64,000 nt of DNA from Elymus sibiricus (taxonomy: Eukaryota; Streptophyta; Magnoliopsida; Poales; Poaceae): assembly GCA_039707655.1 (NCBI GenBank), contig CM077670.1:143262001-143326000 (forward strand), given 5' to 3'. The notes under the pieces were generated by a model. The model had not been told where the DNA came from. It ran no database searches and saw only the letters and a program-made list of their open reading frames with translations. Made by a program: the position numbers and the translations under genes. This document shows positions 45,897 through 58,688 of this stretch, in pieces (positions within the stretch are counted from its first letter, which is position 1; each line of letters opens with the position of its first letter).

Positions 45897-46383
45897 TGTC
45901 AAAACCGGCAGACCTCGGGGGTAGGGGGTCCTAAGCTATGGATCGTGGATCAATGGTAACAGAGACAAGGGAGACAACGTTTACCCAGGTTCGGGCCCTC
46001 TTGATGGAGGTAAATCCCTACGTCCTGCTCTTGTTTATATTGATGGCGATGTATCAAGTACAGAGTGGATCTACCTCGAGATCGTAATATGTGTCGAACT
46101 CTAGGGCTAGGTGAATGATATTGCGTTGATGTCCCCCCTACGAGCTAAACCCTTTGGCTTATATACACGCCAGGGAGGGGATCTAGGGTTACAAGGTCGG
46201 TATCTAGGAGCAAGGCGGTAGGAGAGATCTTGGAGTAGACGTCAAGTCTTCGGTGGAGACAGTCTTGATCACGCTTCGTGTACACGGCCTCTGGAGTCCA
46301 CCTTGATCACGCATGAGGGCCCATCGGCCCAACCGAAGTGACGGGCTGGCTAGGTTAGCACCCCCTAATCCAGGACACCGTCA
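45897..46383 (-). repeat. 3' LTR of element C
   Basis: This 487-bp LTR runs from TGTCAAAACCGG to ACACCGTCA and aligns with the LTRs of A, B and F. It lacks a few bases after TGTC. A purine-rich tract on the minus strand (complement of GTAGCCCCTGAACT) lies next to it at 46384-46397. Confidence 0.88.
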
Positions 46384-46686
46384 GTAGCCCCTGAACTAGT
46401 CTTCGATGCCGAAGTCGACGCCCTTCGACCTTCAATTCTAGAGTCTTGGCTCGACAGACGAGTTCCCGTGGTCTATTCTCCGGCCCGACTTAAAGTTCTC
46501 GGCCAACCTTTGAGATTCTGTTGGGGCCCAATCTCAGACTTTGAAACTCGTGTCCTCTAGGGAATCGGGCCACTTTATGGAAAGAATGTCGAAGCGTCAG
46601 CCCCTTCCGTCTTATTTAATAGACGCGTGGCCCTAGCAAGCAGCAATACGCATCTCGACCACAACCGCGGCAAAAAATCCCTTCCC

Positions 46687-49530
46687 ATGTCAAGCCCAAG
46701 CTCGATAGCCCGAATAATGGAGAGTGGTGGAGGATCGTCAAAGTGCCCTCATGCCCCTGAGAGAGGTGACTGGGGAGCTGCTCCGTTACACGCTCAATTA
46801 GAGTGCCTAGCCACACAAGGTTATTTGTCGGACGCAGATCTGGCTTCCACCCGTCCCGGATTAACATCCATCGGCGGTCAAGCCCATACCGAGATTAATC
46901 CTTCACCATGAGAAGATGAGCGGGTATGCTTAGTGTCCTTCCTCCTCCGCGGTCTTGGGTTTCTAATTCACCCTTTTCTCCGAGGCTTGCTGGAGTTTTA
47001 CGGGCTGCAGCTACACCATCTATCCCCGAATTCAATATTGCATATCGCGGGGTTTGTTGCGCTCTGCGAGCTACACCTCGGTTGTCAGGCACACTTCGGT
47101 TTATGGCGGAAGTATTTCTGTATCGTGCCCTGCTCCTCGGCTGACAAACTATTCGAGGTCAGAGGAGACGAAGTCTGCCGAATCGACAAGACTGGCTATC
47201 CAGCGGGCACACCTCGGGAAGATTCCGATTACTGGCCCTCCGAATGGTTCTACATCAATGACATCCTGTTGTACGAACCAGCTCGGCCCGGGCTCCCATC
47301 CTTCTCCCTGGATCCGCCAAGGAAGCGTTATAGCTGGAGACCACAGAGCTTGGCGCAGGAGGAAGACGAAGCCGTGACCAATCTAGAGGCCAAGGTGAAG
47401 ATACTTTCCAGCGCTGGCCTCACCATTAATTATGTGATGGCCATTGCCATAGATCGAAGATTCCAACCTCTCCGCCAGCGCTAGCACTTATTGTGCGAGT
47501 ATAATGGATCCAACGGCACCTCCCGATCCATCAAAGGGACCTTTATGGACCAGATGACCCTCAGAACCGTGCTGGCCAGCATATATCAAGGATCCGCGGA
47601 GGATTTCGCCAAGCGCCGGTTCCAAGACAGGTTGTCGTACTACAACCCAGCTGACATAGTAAGTTTTCTTTTCGGGATCTCCAGCTGACCTCGGGATTGT
47701 ATTAATACCTAATCCATTGCGCATCAGTCCTTGGACAGAGATGGAGGCGTCGGCTTGAGGGCGTGAGTAGTCCGGCCCCGGAGCCAGAGCTGCACTGTTG
47801 GCAGCGGAGCCCCTTTTCAACGAGGATGAAGACCTGGCCCTTATTTACGAAGGGAGAAAGTTTTTCCTCGAGGGCCTTGACGGCTCAAGGGTTGCCATCA
47901 TTCCTGACGCACCGGGGATGAGGCCAGCTTCTTCACTAACAATCCCTTTCTCTAATCGAAAGCAAGCCCCTCAGCCTCCAGCCCCCAGTCATCTGACTTC
48001 TCCTCCAAAGGGGCGGCGCACCCAACGCCTACGCAGAGACACAGCTTCACTGGGAAGGTCCCTACCAGAAGCACAAGAAGCTCAAGCTGAGGTCATGGGG
48101 GCAGGCGAAAGTGCACCCTCAATCACCATGTAATACTTTGATTTATGCTGCAGAGATACTTCAGATTTTAACCTTCTTGATCACCCGCAGGCAGCCTTTA
48201 TCCACCACAGCAAATGTGGGGGCCGAGGGAGCCATGGCCTTGCCCAGGGAAATAGATGCCCATAACTCCGCGGGAATTGCCCCCGGAGCCCATCAGCCCG
48301 AGGACTCGGCGACTTCGGCCACTCCGTCCGAGATTCAATGCGCAACAAATTATCGTCGGCAAAAAGCTTCTCTGAATAATCCAGCTTTCTCGGACAGGGA
48401 GTTCAATGCCCTCAGCGCAGTAGATGCCTACCTCGGGGCAACCCAAGGTGCCTTTGATGAATTGCTGGATGTCTTGTCATGGGGGTTGCGGGTAAGGTTT
48501 TTCGCGTATATGTTTAAAGACAAATATGACTACCAAGTATAGTAGTAGCCCCTAAGGCTTGGTACGAGCCCCTGGGGTCCAATCAAGACTTGAATACCAA
48601 CCAACATCTACTGCCATGAACATGAAGCTTGCTTGAAGAACAAGCAATAGACCTCGGCGCTGTCTCAAACAAAGGTGCAGCTGGACGCGGCCTTGTCTGA
48701 GGTTGAACAGGTGAAAAAATTCACCAGAGAGGCGCACGGTAAGTGCTTTGTACTTGAATTGGTCAGTGCCAATGGAGATAGAATTGACGCCATAATCCCT
48801 TGTAGCAGCAGAAGCCCTCGGCCATCTTGAAAGGGACCTGAAGCAGGCTCGCGAGGATCTAGTGTATGCAGAATCGCAGCGTCAAGCAAATCAACATGTG
48901 GTTACTCAAAGAGTAGACAGCGTGAATGCGCTGAGGGCTGAGAACACCCGCCAGGCCCAGGAGATTGAGAGCTTGAAAGCTCATCTCGCTGCTGCAGAAT
49001 CAAAGAATCGGCGAACAGATGACATGATTTATGGTAAGTTGTAATTCTCGAGGAATATACTTGTCGTGTAATTCGTCCGGGGTGATTGTCATGCAAATGT
49101 TGTTTTGTTGGCAGCTTCGTTATCCGGCCTACCTTCTGATGCCTGAGGTCTGATGTACAAAGACATGGTCGTTCGTCTATTTGAGGTGCATGAAAGTGCA
49201 CGGAAATCGATGAACCAGGCTTTATGGCCTGAGGTGGCGCCGGTCCCCGAAGACATAGCCGTTCTAGCCGAACAATTGAAGAGAGCGTGACGCCGGATCC
49301 AGGCTTGGAAAGTATCCGCTTGCCGAGAAGGTGCGAGGGAAGCCTAGGCCATGGTGAAGACCCACTACACCGGTCTAAAGACGACGGAATTAGCTGAGGT
49401 GGGACCCATGGAGTCTGACGGGAAGGAAATCCCCGGTAGCCATGCATATGATAGTGTAATGCCTGCGGCGCGATTCTTGCAAAAGGATTGCGCTTTGGAT
49501 ACCCTAACAGATGGGCTAGACCGCGCTTGA
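46687..49530 (+). pseudogene. C: antisense spliced gene, Transposase_28-type
   Basis: The start ATG at 46687 (MSSPSSIARIMES) opens exon 1, with in-frame TGA at 46909 and TAG at 47482. It contains the family block RGLLEFYGLQLHHLSPNSIL and WPSEWFYINDI. The donor ATA|GTAAGT at 47659 and the acceptor GACAG at 47738 bound an intron of 80 bp; element A has an intron of 77 bp at the same site. Further exons follow with a donor near 48490, a coiled-coil exon (48805-49040) and a C-terminal exon ending at TGA 49528-49530. It is transcribed towards the inside of the element from next to the 3' LTR. Confidence 0.72.
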
Positions 49531-50279
49531 AAATTTTGTATGACTTTATGTACCGAAGTACTTTATGTCAGTTCGCAGTCCGTTCATCCAAACTTTGTCA
49601 GCCAGCCTTCGTCTTCCGCCTCCTCGGATAAAAACCGAGGAGTGTCCCATACTACTGGCCAAAGTTATCGGACCAGATTCTTCAGGTGACTAGGCAATCG
49701 GGCTAAGCGGCTCGAAAGACAAGAGGGTAACGGAAAGTTATGTTATATTACTATTTAACATAAGAAACATCTTCCGAGGAAAATAGTTCTTCCAACAGTT
49801 CCTTTCTTCCGGTTATTGTGTCGAACACATCTGTCCGAAGACGGATGACCTCGGGGTAAAGCCCCTGGTCGGGGTTTAAAAAGGCCCCATCCACGTTATT
49901 CCTATGTCATGGCCGACCGATTTGCATTGTAAGACTGCTAGCTTTCGGCTTTGTCCGTCTGAGGTACTACACCGGCTGATCCGGGAGTAACAATCACAGC
50001 AGTGCTCCCTTTGCCCCCTAGCCAAAATATCGGGAACGTAAGGGGCAAGCACAGAAGCCGGGCAACCCAGCTTGGCCAAATATTAAAGCGAATCGATGCA
50101 TATAGTGGCTCAAAAGATGATAGTATATAAGAGGTGGAATAACTCATGTTTTGAAAAGAACATGCTATATCATCACCGGGATCATTTAACAATGTTTCGA
50201 GGTAGAAATAATAAATAATGAGCAAAAGATTAAGACAAAGACAAGGTGTAAGTTATTTACATGGACCGTGTACGGGGTG
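49531..50279. other. Element C: spacer between antisense gene and pol
   Basis: No gene is visible. It separates the convergent 3' ends of the antisense gene and pol and is related to 21204-22040 in B. Confidence 0.6.
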
Positions 50280-51694
50280 TCAAGCGTAGAAGCATCGGAG
50301 TAGCGCCGCATTCCAGGGGTTGGGCTCTAATCGGCCGTCCTCCGGATCTCGGATTCGATAGGCTCCTCCGATGAGTACTTGGTCAATGATGGACGGCCCG
50401 TCCCATCTAGGGGAACGTTTGTGCTTCTGTTTTTTGGGGTGAAGGCTCATTACGAGATCCCCGACGTTGAATTCTTTGGCACGAACCTCTCTGCCATGGT
50501 AGAGCCGGGCCTGCTGCTGATAGATAGCTGACCTTGCCCGTGTGACATTGTGCTATTCTTCGAGAGCGTCTAGGGCATCTTGCCGATCCAGCTCGGCCTC
50601 TAGCTCCTCATACATGCGTACCCAAGGTGTGTCGTGTATGATGTCACAGGGGAGGACCGCCTCGGTGCCGTACACCATAAAAAACGGGGTGTATCCCATG
50701 GACCTGTTCGGTGTTGTGCGCAAGCCCCATAGTACGGAATCAAGTTTCTTGACCAATTGACAGTCGGCCTTTTTAAGGGAGCGAACTAGCCTTGGCTTTA
50801 TTCCGCTAAGGATTAGTCCATTGGCTCGCTCCACTTGCCCATTAGACTGCAGGTGGTAAACGGACGCGTAGTCGAGCTTAATGCCCATTTTCTTACACCA
50901 TGCTTTAACTTCTTTGGCCGTGAAATTGGTGTGGTTGTCTGTAATCAAACCATGGGTGACACCGTAACGATGTACCACTCCAGAGATGAATCCGATTACC
51001 TGGACAGCCTCGGCCGAGGTGACCGGCTTTGCTTCGATCCATTTGGTAAATATGTCTACCATGACAAGGAGGTATTTGTTTTTGTTTGATCCACCCTTGA
51101 GTGGCCCGACCATATCTAGCCCCTAGACCGCGAAAGGCCAAGTGATGGGGATGGTACGAAGGGCCATGGGGGGCATGTGGCTTTGTTTGGCAAATACCTG
51201 ACAGCCTGGGCAACGCTGTACCAATGTTGATGCATCGGCGCCTCCAGTTGGCCAATAGAAACCAGCTCGGAAAGCCTTGCTGACCAAGGTCCGAGCAGCG
51301 GCGTGATGTCCGCTCATGCCGGAGTGTATCTCCTGAAGAAGGAGTTTTCCTTCTTCCTCGGTTATGCATCGCTGGAAGATGCCCGTGGTGCTCATTTTGT
51401 AGAGCCCTCCTTCGTGAACCTTGTAGGCTTTAGATTGCCTTATGATCCGACACGCGTCAGTTTGGTTATCGGGGAGCTCTTTTCGGAGCAAGTATGCCAG
51501 GAGCGGCTTGGTCCAGGGTGCAATGACTGCCATAACTTCATGTGCGGAAGCAGTTTCTTGGACCGCTGAGCCGCCCACTATGCCTTCGTCATCTTTGGGC
51601 GTGGCATGGCGCCCGACGTCACTTGACTCTGACGTTCCTTTGTCGTCTTGCTAGACTACGGATGGCATAAAGAGCCGTTCGAGGAAGGTGTTTT
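50280..51694 (-). pseudogene. C: integrase and C-terminal end of pol
   Basis: The minus strand has one frame from 51694 to a TGA at 50280-50282, interrupted by TAG at 51123 (WPFAV then stop, where Trp is expected) and at 50553. It encodes the RNase H-integrase linker and an integrase with a zinc-binding region (GMSGHHAAARTLVSKAF...CPGC). The catalytic core follows (TDNHTNF, then SNGQVERANG), and a C-terminal part with WDGPSIIDQVLIGGAYRI and RCFYA at the end. The preceding pol domains are missing because a Tekay-type LTR starts at 51695. Confidence 0.85.
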
Positions 51695-54600
51695 TGTGGC
51701 GCCCCGCCTGATTACCACTTTAGTCAGACAGTCACCGCACATACCAGCCCAGAAAAATCACTCTGGCATGTGCTTTTACAACAAGTGTCATGAACACAAG
51801 CTTTTCTATTAATGAATATATCAGTCTTACATGATATATTACAAGGGGAAAGGCAGCGGAGAAGCTCTATCTAAGGCAGCATGGTCTTGGTGCGGCTCCA
51901 ATCCACAGGGATCTGACTGGGTTACTCTTCTAGCCCGCGAACACTCCGGCTCCTCGCTAGAGGACGTCAAATCCTTAGGTGAACCTGGCCACATTGAAGG
52001 CCGCTGAGTACTTTTGAATGTACTCACAAGCAAACCAAACCAACATATACACCAAGCAATGCAATCCATGGCATTCAAGCATGCATTTGTTATTAGAATA
52101 ATATTAACTATCATAGCATAACATGCTTACCTAGCAAGATTAATCATCATGTTATGGCAGGAATGTCTAGGCATATTAAACATCTAGTAACATTAATCAT
52201 CTTAAGTGCTTAATATGCTTACTGTTGCCAATTACCAACTTACTCTCTTCTGGGTTGTCCCACAACCCTCGAGATACTCAAGATCCAGTGAGCACTTCCA
52301 AACGTAAGACAAGTTCTTCCATCATTATTATCAATGTTACGGTTGATCATCCTAGAGAGGCCTAAACGGACTGTCCAATACCGTGGACGCGGCTATTCGA
52401 ATAGGTTTTAACACTCTGCAGAGGTTGCACACTTTACCCACACCATGGAGTACCTGGCCTCGTGATCCCATTCGGGTGGACCGGTGGTGCTCCAACGAAA
52501 CCTGCCTGACCCGTGACCCCTCTATCGTACCACCGACAATCATACCCTCCTAGGGTCATGTCCTGGGTGGCCCCTGTGTCACCCCATGACACCTGCCACC
52601 GTCGAGGCCAAACAAACTGTCCCAAACGGGGACCTGGATCCATATAACTCAACTGGGCTCACAATGTTATCGCCGCCTACTGGGCCAGGGTAGCGCGCAC
52701 GCATAACCTTCCCTAGTTTTGTGGTACCGATAAAAGAGCACAAAGCCAGACCAAGTCAAGGCCGTCCCATACCGGCAAATGTGGCTGCACGGAAAAGTCC
52801 GGGTAGGTGGCTCTTGATCAACCAACTAAGTTTAGTGTTGTCAAGAAATTTAACCAGTATGGGTATTAAGCATGGTCAACTTAACATGGCAGTAACTATT
52901 CATCAAAGTAAATTACTATGAATTTCACATGTCAAAATAATGCATGTTGTAACAACTGTGAAAATATAACAACCTATCTTCATATAATATGACGGCGAGT
53001 CATTAGGGCAACAATGTAATGAGCATTAGCAGGTAATGTAAATAGCCAGTTATCACTTTACAAGCTCGAGCTGTAAGTTACGACCATCTGAACCCTTGTA
53101 TGAAACCGGCAAATAAACCAGTAGCCACCAGAACGGTCTTTACAATTCAGATCTGGGACGTTACTGGAATAACTCAAGCCCGGCTCAAGACGGCTGAAAA
53201 GCAGCTCAGAGGATGAGACGGTGTTGATAAAAAGGGTGTAGCGGTTCCCTAAGACGGTCGAGAAACAACTCAGAACATAGGGTCACCGCTACAGAGAGAA
53301 ATTCAACAACTGCCCGAGACGGCCGAAAAGCAGCTCAGAACACGGGACAGTTGTTGAAAAGAGAAATATAAAGTTGGCATCCACCCCGGAAGGCCAAAAC
53401 CAGCTCAGAGCTCAGGCGTGGTGCCGTTACCAAAGAAAGTGCAACCAAGGGTTCATTGGTGTCACATACAGCTCACCACTATGCATACAAGCATAAGCAT
53501 ATTAATTTAAACATGCGAGAATAACACAGAGCAATGCTTTAGGGCATATATCAGATGGTCGGCTTGCCTGGGGCTCGAGGAATACTCCGGGAAGAAGTGC
53601 GATCGCCTCGCGAAAGAATTCGCCGGAAAGGAATCTCTCTCGGAGGGCTGATAGAAGGGCAAGGGCAAAATGGGTATTTTCAGAAAGTGTCAACATGGTG
53701 AAAGTGATGTCATCGGAACGGGCTCGACGAACTGAAGAAGTGGGCTTTGGATTCACCTGAATCGGAGTCACAGATAAAAAGATATTGCCAGTTCTTTGCT
53801 AGGGACCAATCTGCAGAAGAAATATTTACAGACAAGTCCCTGACTGAAATTCGGCCGAAAAAGATTAAAGCGCACTGTTGCACTGGGCTGCCTTGGGCCA
53901 AATCTGCCGCTGCTGCTACTGTTGCTCCACTAGGCCGGCCCACTCCTCTGCTGGGCTGATGGCGTACTCCAGAGAAGACACTTTCCTTGACAGAAAGCGC
54001 ATTCGGTGGAATGCGTCTCCACTTAATCCAGCTGGCAGGCTATGGGTGGCTGACGAGTGGGGTCCGCGGGGAGGTGGGGCCCGCCTGGCCAGCCTTCTCC
54101 TTCCTCCCGCGCCTGCGCGCCTGGCCGAGAGAGTAGAGGACCCCGACGGCCATTGCCGGCGATCCCGACCACCTCCCGCGCCGCTCGGCCTACCGGCGTG
54201 CTCAGGAGATCTGGCCGCACACATCCCTGGGTGACACGATCGCCGGGGAGCACTGGAGCAGGCGAGGCATCGGCCGTGGCGGAGGCATCTCCGGCGAGCT
54301 CGGGCTCGGAGCTCCGATGGTGGAGAGGCGAGGAGGAAGTCGGGCAGTGCTCCGCCTAGGTCAGGGGAGCTCTCTGGTGGAAATAGGAGAGGAGAGGGGC
54401 AGCGGCTTGCTCGAATTCGAGCAGAGGCCGTGGGCAGCCATGGCGGCGATGCACTGAATTGAGAGCTCCTCGAGCTCGGCTGCGAGGTGGGTCGGGTGCT
54501 AGGAGGGATAGGGAGTGGCTGGAGGTGCCGTGGGTGCTCGGGGAGGCTCGGGGCCGCGGCTTTTATAGCCGGCCGGGGAGGGCTTCTCGGCGACCGCAGA

Positions 54601-55729
54601 GGCTTCGGGAGTTCGCTGCATTGGCGGCATCCCGGCGAGGTGGCACGCGAAGAGTGGTGCCGACCTGACGCTCACAGAGGAAGGGGACGGCTCGGGGAGG
54701 AAGAGGACAGCAGCGGGGGGAAGACGACGACGTTCACGCGCGGGACAGAACCTTGTCGGCAATCGCCGCGGCGTGGAGAAGAAGAAATAAGAGGGGAGAA
54801 GCTGCGGGAGAGGGGCAGGTGGACTCCACAAAGCCACTAGACACACCGGGACACGCCGGAGCTGGCCGGAGCTGGCCTGCCGACGAAAACAGTGCGCTGA
54901 CCACCGTTTTGGCATGTCCCAAGCGTGGTCACCACGGGTGCCACGTGCTCTGGAGTTTTCCCGGATGCAAAATCATGTCAATTAGATATATCAGAGGTCA
55001 GTGAGTTGACATATGAGGATTTTGGATGGAGGTGGAGGCAGGAATTGACTGATTGGAGCTCACAAAGGTTCTGACCTAAAACTTGAATAGATCCTTGTGG
55101 AGGAATGGATGAGAGAGGGGATCTGAATCCTTGTCACAATGAGATAGGGTAGGAAGGACTAGGTCCTGGTAAGATTTGAAGCAATTTGGACCTATAAAAT
55201 ATCGTTGCTTCACAACCTCAAAATAGGTCCAGAAACAAGAACTGGATGATGCTCTCAAACTTTGAACTATGGAACTTGGGTTCTTGATGGAAAGGTGATG
55301 ATATGGATAGGAGAAGCTCCACAAATTATTTGGGATTTTTCCTGGCAGCCAAAATGGTAGTTCCTTTGGAAAGTGGCCAAAGTGCAATATTGGCTTTAAA
55401 TAGGAAAATGCAATTTCCCTTATTTAATTATAGCCAATATTTTTATGAGGCAATAGATCAAAGGAAATTGGGGTTCCTCTGTAACGAAAGGAATTAGGGT
55501 TTCCGTTCCGGTAACTCGGATGGTAGGGTTTCGGCAGCAAAATCCTGGGAACATGTCTTGGGTGGCAAGGTTGGGTTTGAGAGAGTCTCTGGTTGGATAG
55601 GAGAGGTGAGACTACATGACCATCTTCATATACCCAAGAGCGAGAGAAATTCCGATAACATCAAAAAAAAGACGGGAGTCAAATCCCGCGAAAGAAAAAA
55701 AAACAGGGAGCGAAAACCAGGGTGTTACA
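51695..55729 (-). mobile_element. Tekay-type solo LTR with unmatched flanks (deletion scar)
   Basis: The sequence runs from TGTGGCGCCCCGCC to GGGTGTTACA and is closely related to the solo LTR at 23997-28560. It is in minus orientation (TATA box complement near 54562). The 5 bases on the left are GTTTT, within the pol of C; those on the right are CCAAC, within an LTR of another element. The lack of a TSD and the two different hosts show that the ends come from two insertions. It carries a 450-bp segment (about 53046-53497) not found in the other solo LTR. Confidence 0.85.
53118..53436. repeat. Tandem array of stem-loop units with a conserved loop
   Basis: About five degenerate units of roughly 65 bp share a central sequence close to AGACGGCCGAAAAGCAGCTC followed by AGAACA. 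In units centred near 53265 and 53330 the flanks are complementary (TGTAGCGGTTCCCT with AGGGTCACCGCTACA; TTCAACAACTGCCCG with CGGGACAGTTGTTGAA), though the arm sequences differ between units. Units near 53140 and 53405 pair less well, and the unit near 53195 poorly. Confidence 0.6.
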
Positions 55730-56097
55730 CCAACGTCCTGCTTCTGTTTATATTGATGGAGATGTATCGAGTACAGAGTTGATCTACCTCGAGATCGTAA
55801 TATGTGTCTAACTTCTAGCGCTAGGTGAGGGATATTGTGTTGATCTCTCCCCTACGGGCCAAACCCTATGGCTTATATACACGCCAGGGAGGGTATCTAG
55901 GGTTACAAAGTCGGTATCTAGGGGAGAGGCGGTAGGAGAGATCCTGGAGTATACGTCAAGTCTTCGGTAGAGGCAGTCTCGATCACGCTTCCTGTGTACG
56001 ACCTCCGGAGTCCATCTTGATCACGAACGAGGGCCCCTCGGCCCATCTGAGGAGACGGGCCAGCTGGGCTAGCACCCCCTAATCCAGGACACCGTCA
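55730..56097 (-). repeat. LTR fragment of a further Tat-like element (F)
   Basis: It corresponds to the last 368 bp (plus-strand view) of the LTRs of B and C, starting within the CCCTACGTCCTGC block and ending ACACCGTCA. The first 120 bp of the LTR are missing. Directly after it the antisense gene of A begins, so F had inserted into that gene. Confidence 0.85.
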
Positions 56098-58321
56098 CCT
56101 GGTGCTGTGACTCCTTATATAGCAAATCTTCACGGGCCTGCTTGAGATCTCTCTCAAGATTTCCTATGGCTTCCGCTGCTACATCGGATTGCGCTGTCTG
56201 GGGACTTTGCTATATTAAGATTCATATATACAAGCCAAAGCACTTATCGTGCCCCTCTTGGGTGAACTTTTTCACCTGTTCCACCTGGGTCAAGGCAGCC
56301 TCCAACCTCCCCTTGGCCTGGGAAAGAGCCTCGGATAGCTGCTCATTCCTCGCCCGTGCACCCTACAAAAAAATCCCACAACTTCTTCAGGGTAAAGTCA
56401 AGCCTCGCTATGGGCATTGTTGGCCATATCAAGCCTTAGGGGCTACTACCATTGTGGACAGTATGAACAAACAGAGACATAAAAAAAACCTTCAAGATAA
56501 AATAAGCTCGGGCTGGACCTTACCCGCAACCCTTGCGATAAAACATCTAATGATTGATCAAAAACGGCGCGGGTCGCCCCGAGGTACGCATCCACCGAGC
56601 TGAGAGCATTGAACTCCGGATCCGAGAAGGCCAGACTCCTTAGAGAGGTCTTCCGTCGTCGATAATTCGTGGCACACTGGATCTCGGAAGGAGTAGCCAG
56701 GCTGGTCTCGGAGCCCTCGGACTGGGGGACTTCAGGAGCGGCTCCCGAAGATGGGCGCGCTTCTGCTTCCCTGTTTGAAGTCGCCACCCCCTCGGTCCTC
56801 GTGCTCGCCGCCACGGAGGAAGAAGGCCGCCTACGAAATGATCAAAAAGGGTCAGAGCTCGAGGCAATGTTTCAGCAAAATTCAGCAATCATACGTCACC
56901 TGGTGATTGAGGGAGCACTTTCGCCCATTTCCATGACCTCGGCCGGAGCTTCCTCCGCCTCCTCCGGGCAGTTCCTTTGAGGACCCGTCTCTCCGCACGA
57001 ATGTTTCGAACGTCGTCCCTTCGGAGGAGAAGTTAGGGGAGCAGGGGCTTGGGGACGAGGGGCTCACTTTCGATTAGAGGAAGAGGGAGTTACCGATGAA
57101 GCTGGCCTCGTCCCCGGTGCATCCGGGGTGACGGCTACCTTGGAGCCGTCAAGGCACTCCATGTAAAATTTCCTCCCCTCATAGATGAGGGCTAGATCCT
57201 CGTCCTCATGAAAGAGGGTGCCTTCCGCTCGTTGGCGTGTTTCCGGCTCGGGCACCGGGCTATTTAGAGCCTCCACCGGATGCCTCCATCTCTGCTCAAA
57301 ATTAATAAACAGATCGATCAAATGGACTGGCTATCAAAACAACTTGGGTAGGCACAATAAAGGAGCGGGAAGACTCACTATGTCAGCAGGGTTGTAGTAG
57401 GACAGCCCGTCTCGGAATTGACGTCAGGCGAATTCCTCCGCTGTTCCTTGGAAGATTCCGGCCATCACTGTCCCGAAGGCCGCTTGGTCAAAGAAACTTT
57501 GCCGGATCGATCGAGAGCAGTCTTTGGTCTCGTTGTATCCGCACAACGGGTGAGGGCGTAGCCGGAGTGGTTGGACTCTTCGGTCTATCATCGTGCCATT
57601 ATGTCTATTATGGTAAGGCCTGTCCTTACCAGTTGCTTGACCTTGGCGGGCAGCTCGGTCACCTCGGCACCACCTTCTAGGGCCGTACCCTGCGGCCTCC
57701 AGCTGTATCGCCTCTTCGGGGGCTCCGGAGAGAAAGGGGGAAGCCCTGGCCGAATGGGGTCTAGGAGAGGGACATCATCTATGTAGAACCACTCTATTGG
57801 CCAGATGTCGGCATCCTCCCGAGGTGTGCCTGGCGGGTATTTCATCCCCTCGATTCGATAGACTTTGGCCGCTCCGACCTCATAAAGCCTTTCGGCGAAG
57901 AACAGGGCACTACACAGAAGTACCTCCTCTAGAGCCCGAACTGCGCTCCGCACACAAGATACATCTCGCATAGGGCGACGTACCCCGCAATGTGCAGAAT
58001 CGAGTTGGGGGTAAGGTGATGGAGCTGCAGCCCGTAAAACTCTAGTAGGCCTCGGAGGAAAGGGTGAACTGGAAATCCTAAGCCACGTAGCAGTAAGGAG
58101 ACGAAGCATACTCGTTCGTCCTTTTGAGGGGAGGGGAAATTCTCTGCGAGTACCTACCCGTTGATGGATGTTAAACCAGGGCGGGTCGCTGTCAGATCTG
58201 AATCTGGTAGGTACCCTTGCCTGGCCAGGTGCTCTAGCTGGAGGCGCGAGATGGCACAACTGCCCTAATTGCCCCTGATGCGGCCATGAGGGCGCCTCGA
58301 AGAACCTGCGTCACTCGCCAT
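56098..58321 (-). pseudogene. A: antisense spliced gene, Transposase_28-type, truncated
   Basis: The gene starts near ATG 58321 (MASDAGSSRR) and reads leftwards, away from the 3' LTR. It contains WPIEWFYIDDVPLL and KRRYSWRPQG, matching the antisense gene of C. An intron lies at 57302-57378 (donor GTGAGT, acceptor TTTTGAGCAG), at the same site as in C. Coiled-coil exons follow to 56098, where the gene is cut inside an exon by LTR fragment F; the corresponding exon of C continues further. At least two frameshifts and a stop occur in the first exon. Confidence 0.75.
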
Positions 58322-58676
58322 GGGAAATCCTCAAGGATGGACTTGGGAGGAAGGGGAGCGCTTGTGCGGTTTGCTTGAAAGGAGGATTGGGGGTTTGTGA
58401 TAAATCCGCATGTCCGACTCATAAATAAAAAGGGGGAGGAGGCCGACGCTTTGATGTTTTGCCATAAAGCTGACCCGCTTCCCCGTAAGACACGGATCCC
58501 CAAAGATCAGAAAGCTGATGCCACGCATGTCGGGGTTGGACCCACTCAGCAGGATTGCCAATCTTTCCGAGGTCTGTTTGAAGATAAGCTGAGAAGATCA
58601 TATATGGAACTTTCCTGCCGAGCCAAAGACTCCGGAACCGAAGTCCAAGAGTGTCGTCCTCGGCGTCGGAGGCCAG

Positions 58677-58688
58677 TTTAGGGGCTAC
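58677..58688 (+). other. Polypurine tract of element A
   Basis: The sequence TTTAGGGGCTAC directly precedes the 3' LTR. Its inverse complement is found at the same place next to the 3' LTRs of B and C. Confidence 0.65.

Larger units (their letters stand above)
45897..51694 (-). mobile_element. Tat-like Gypsy element C, truncated
   Basis: A 3' LTR in minus orientation (45897-46383) is followed by a plus-strand antisense gene and then a minus-strand integrase region that ends at 51694. Protease, reverse transcriptase, gag, PBS and 5' LTR are missing. The break coincides with the start of a Tekay-type LTR. The 5 bases before the LTR are GTGTG, and no matching right flank exists in the window. 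Confidence 0.85.

Noticed and set aside
53118..53436. CRISPR-like array
   Set aside because: Repeat units are degenerate, the variable parts are stem arms and not spacers, and the context is a plant LTR.
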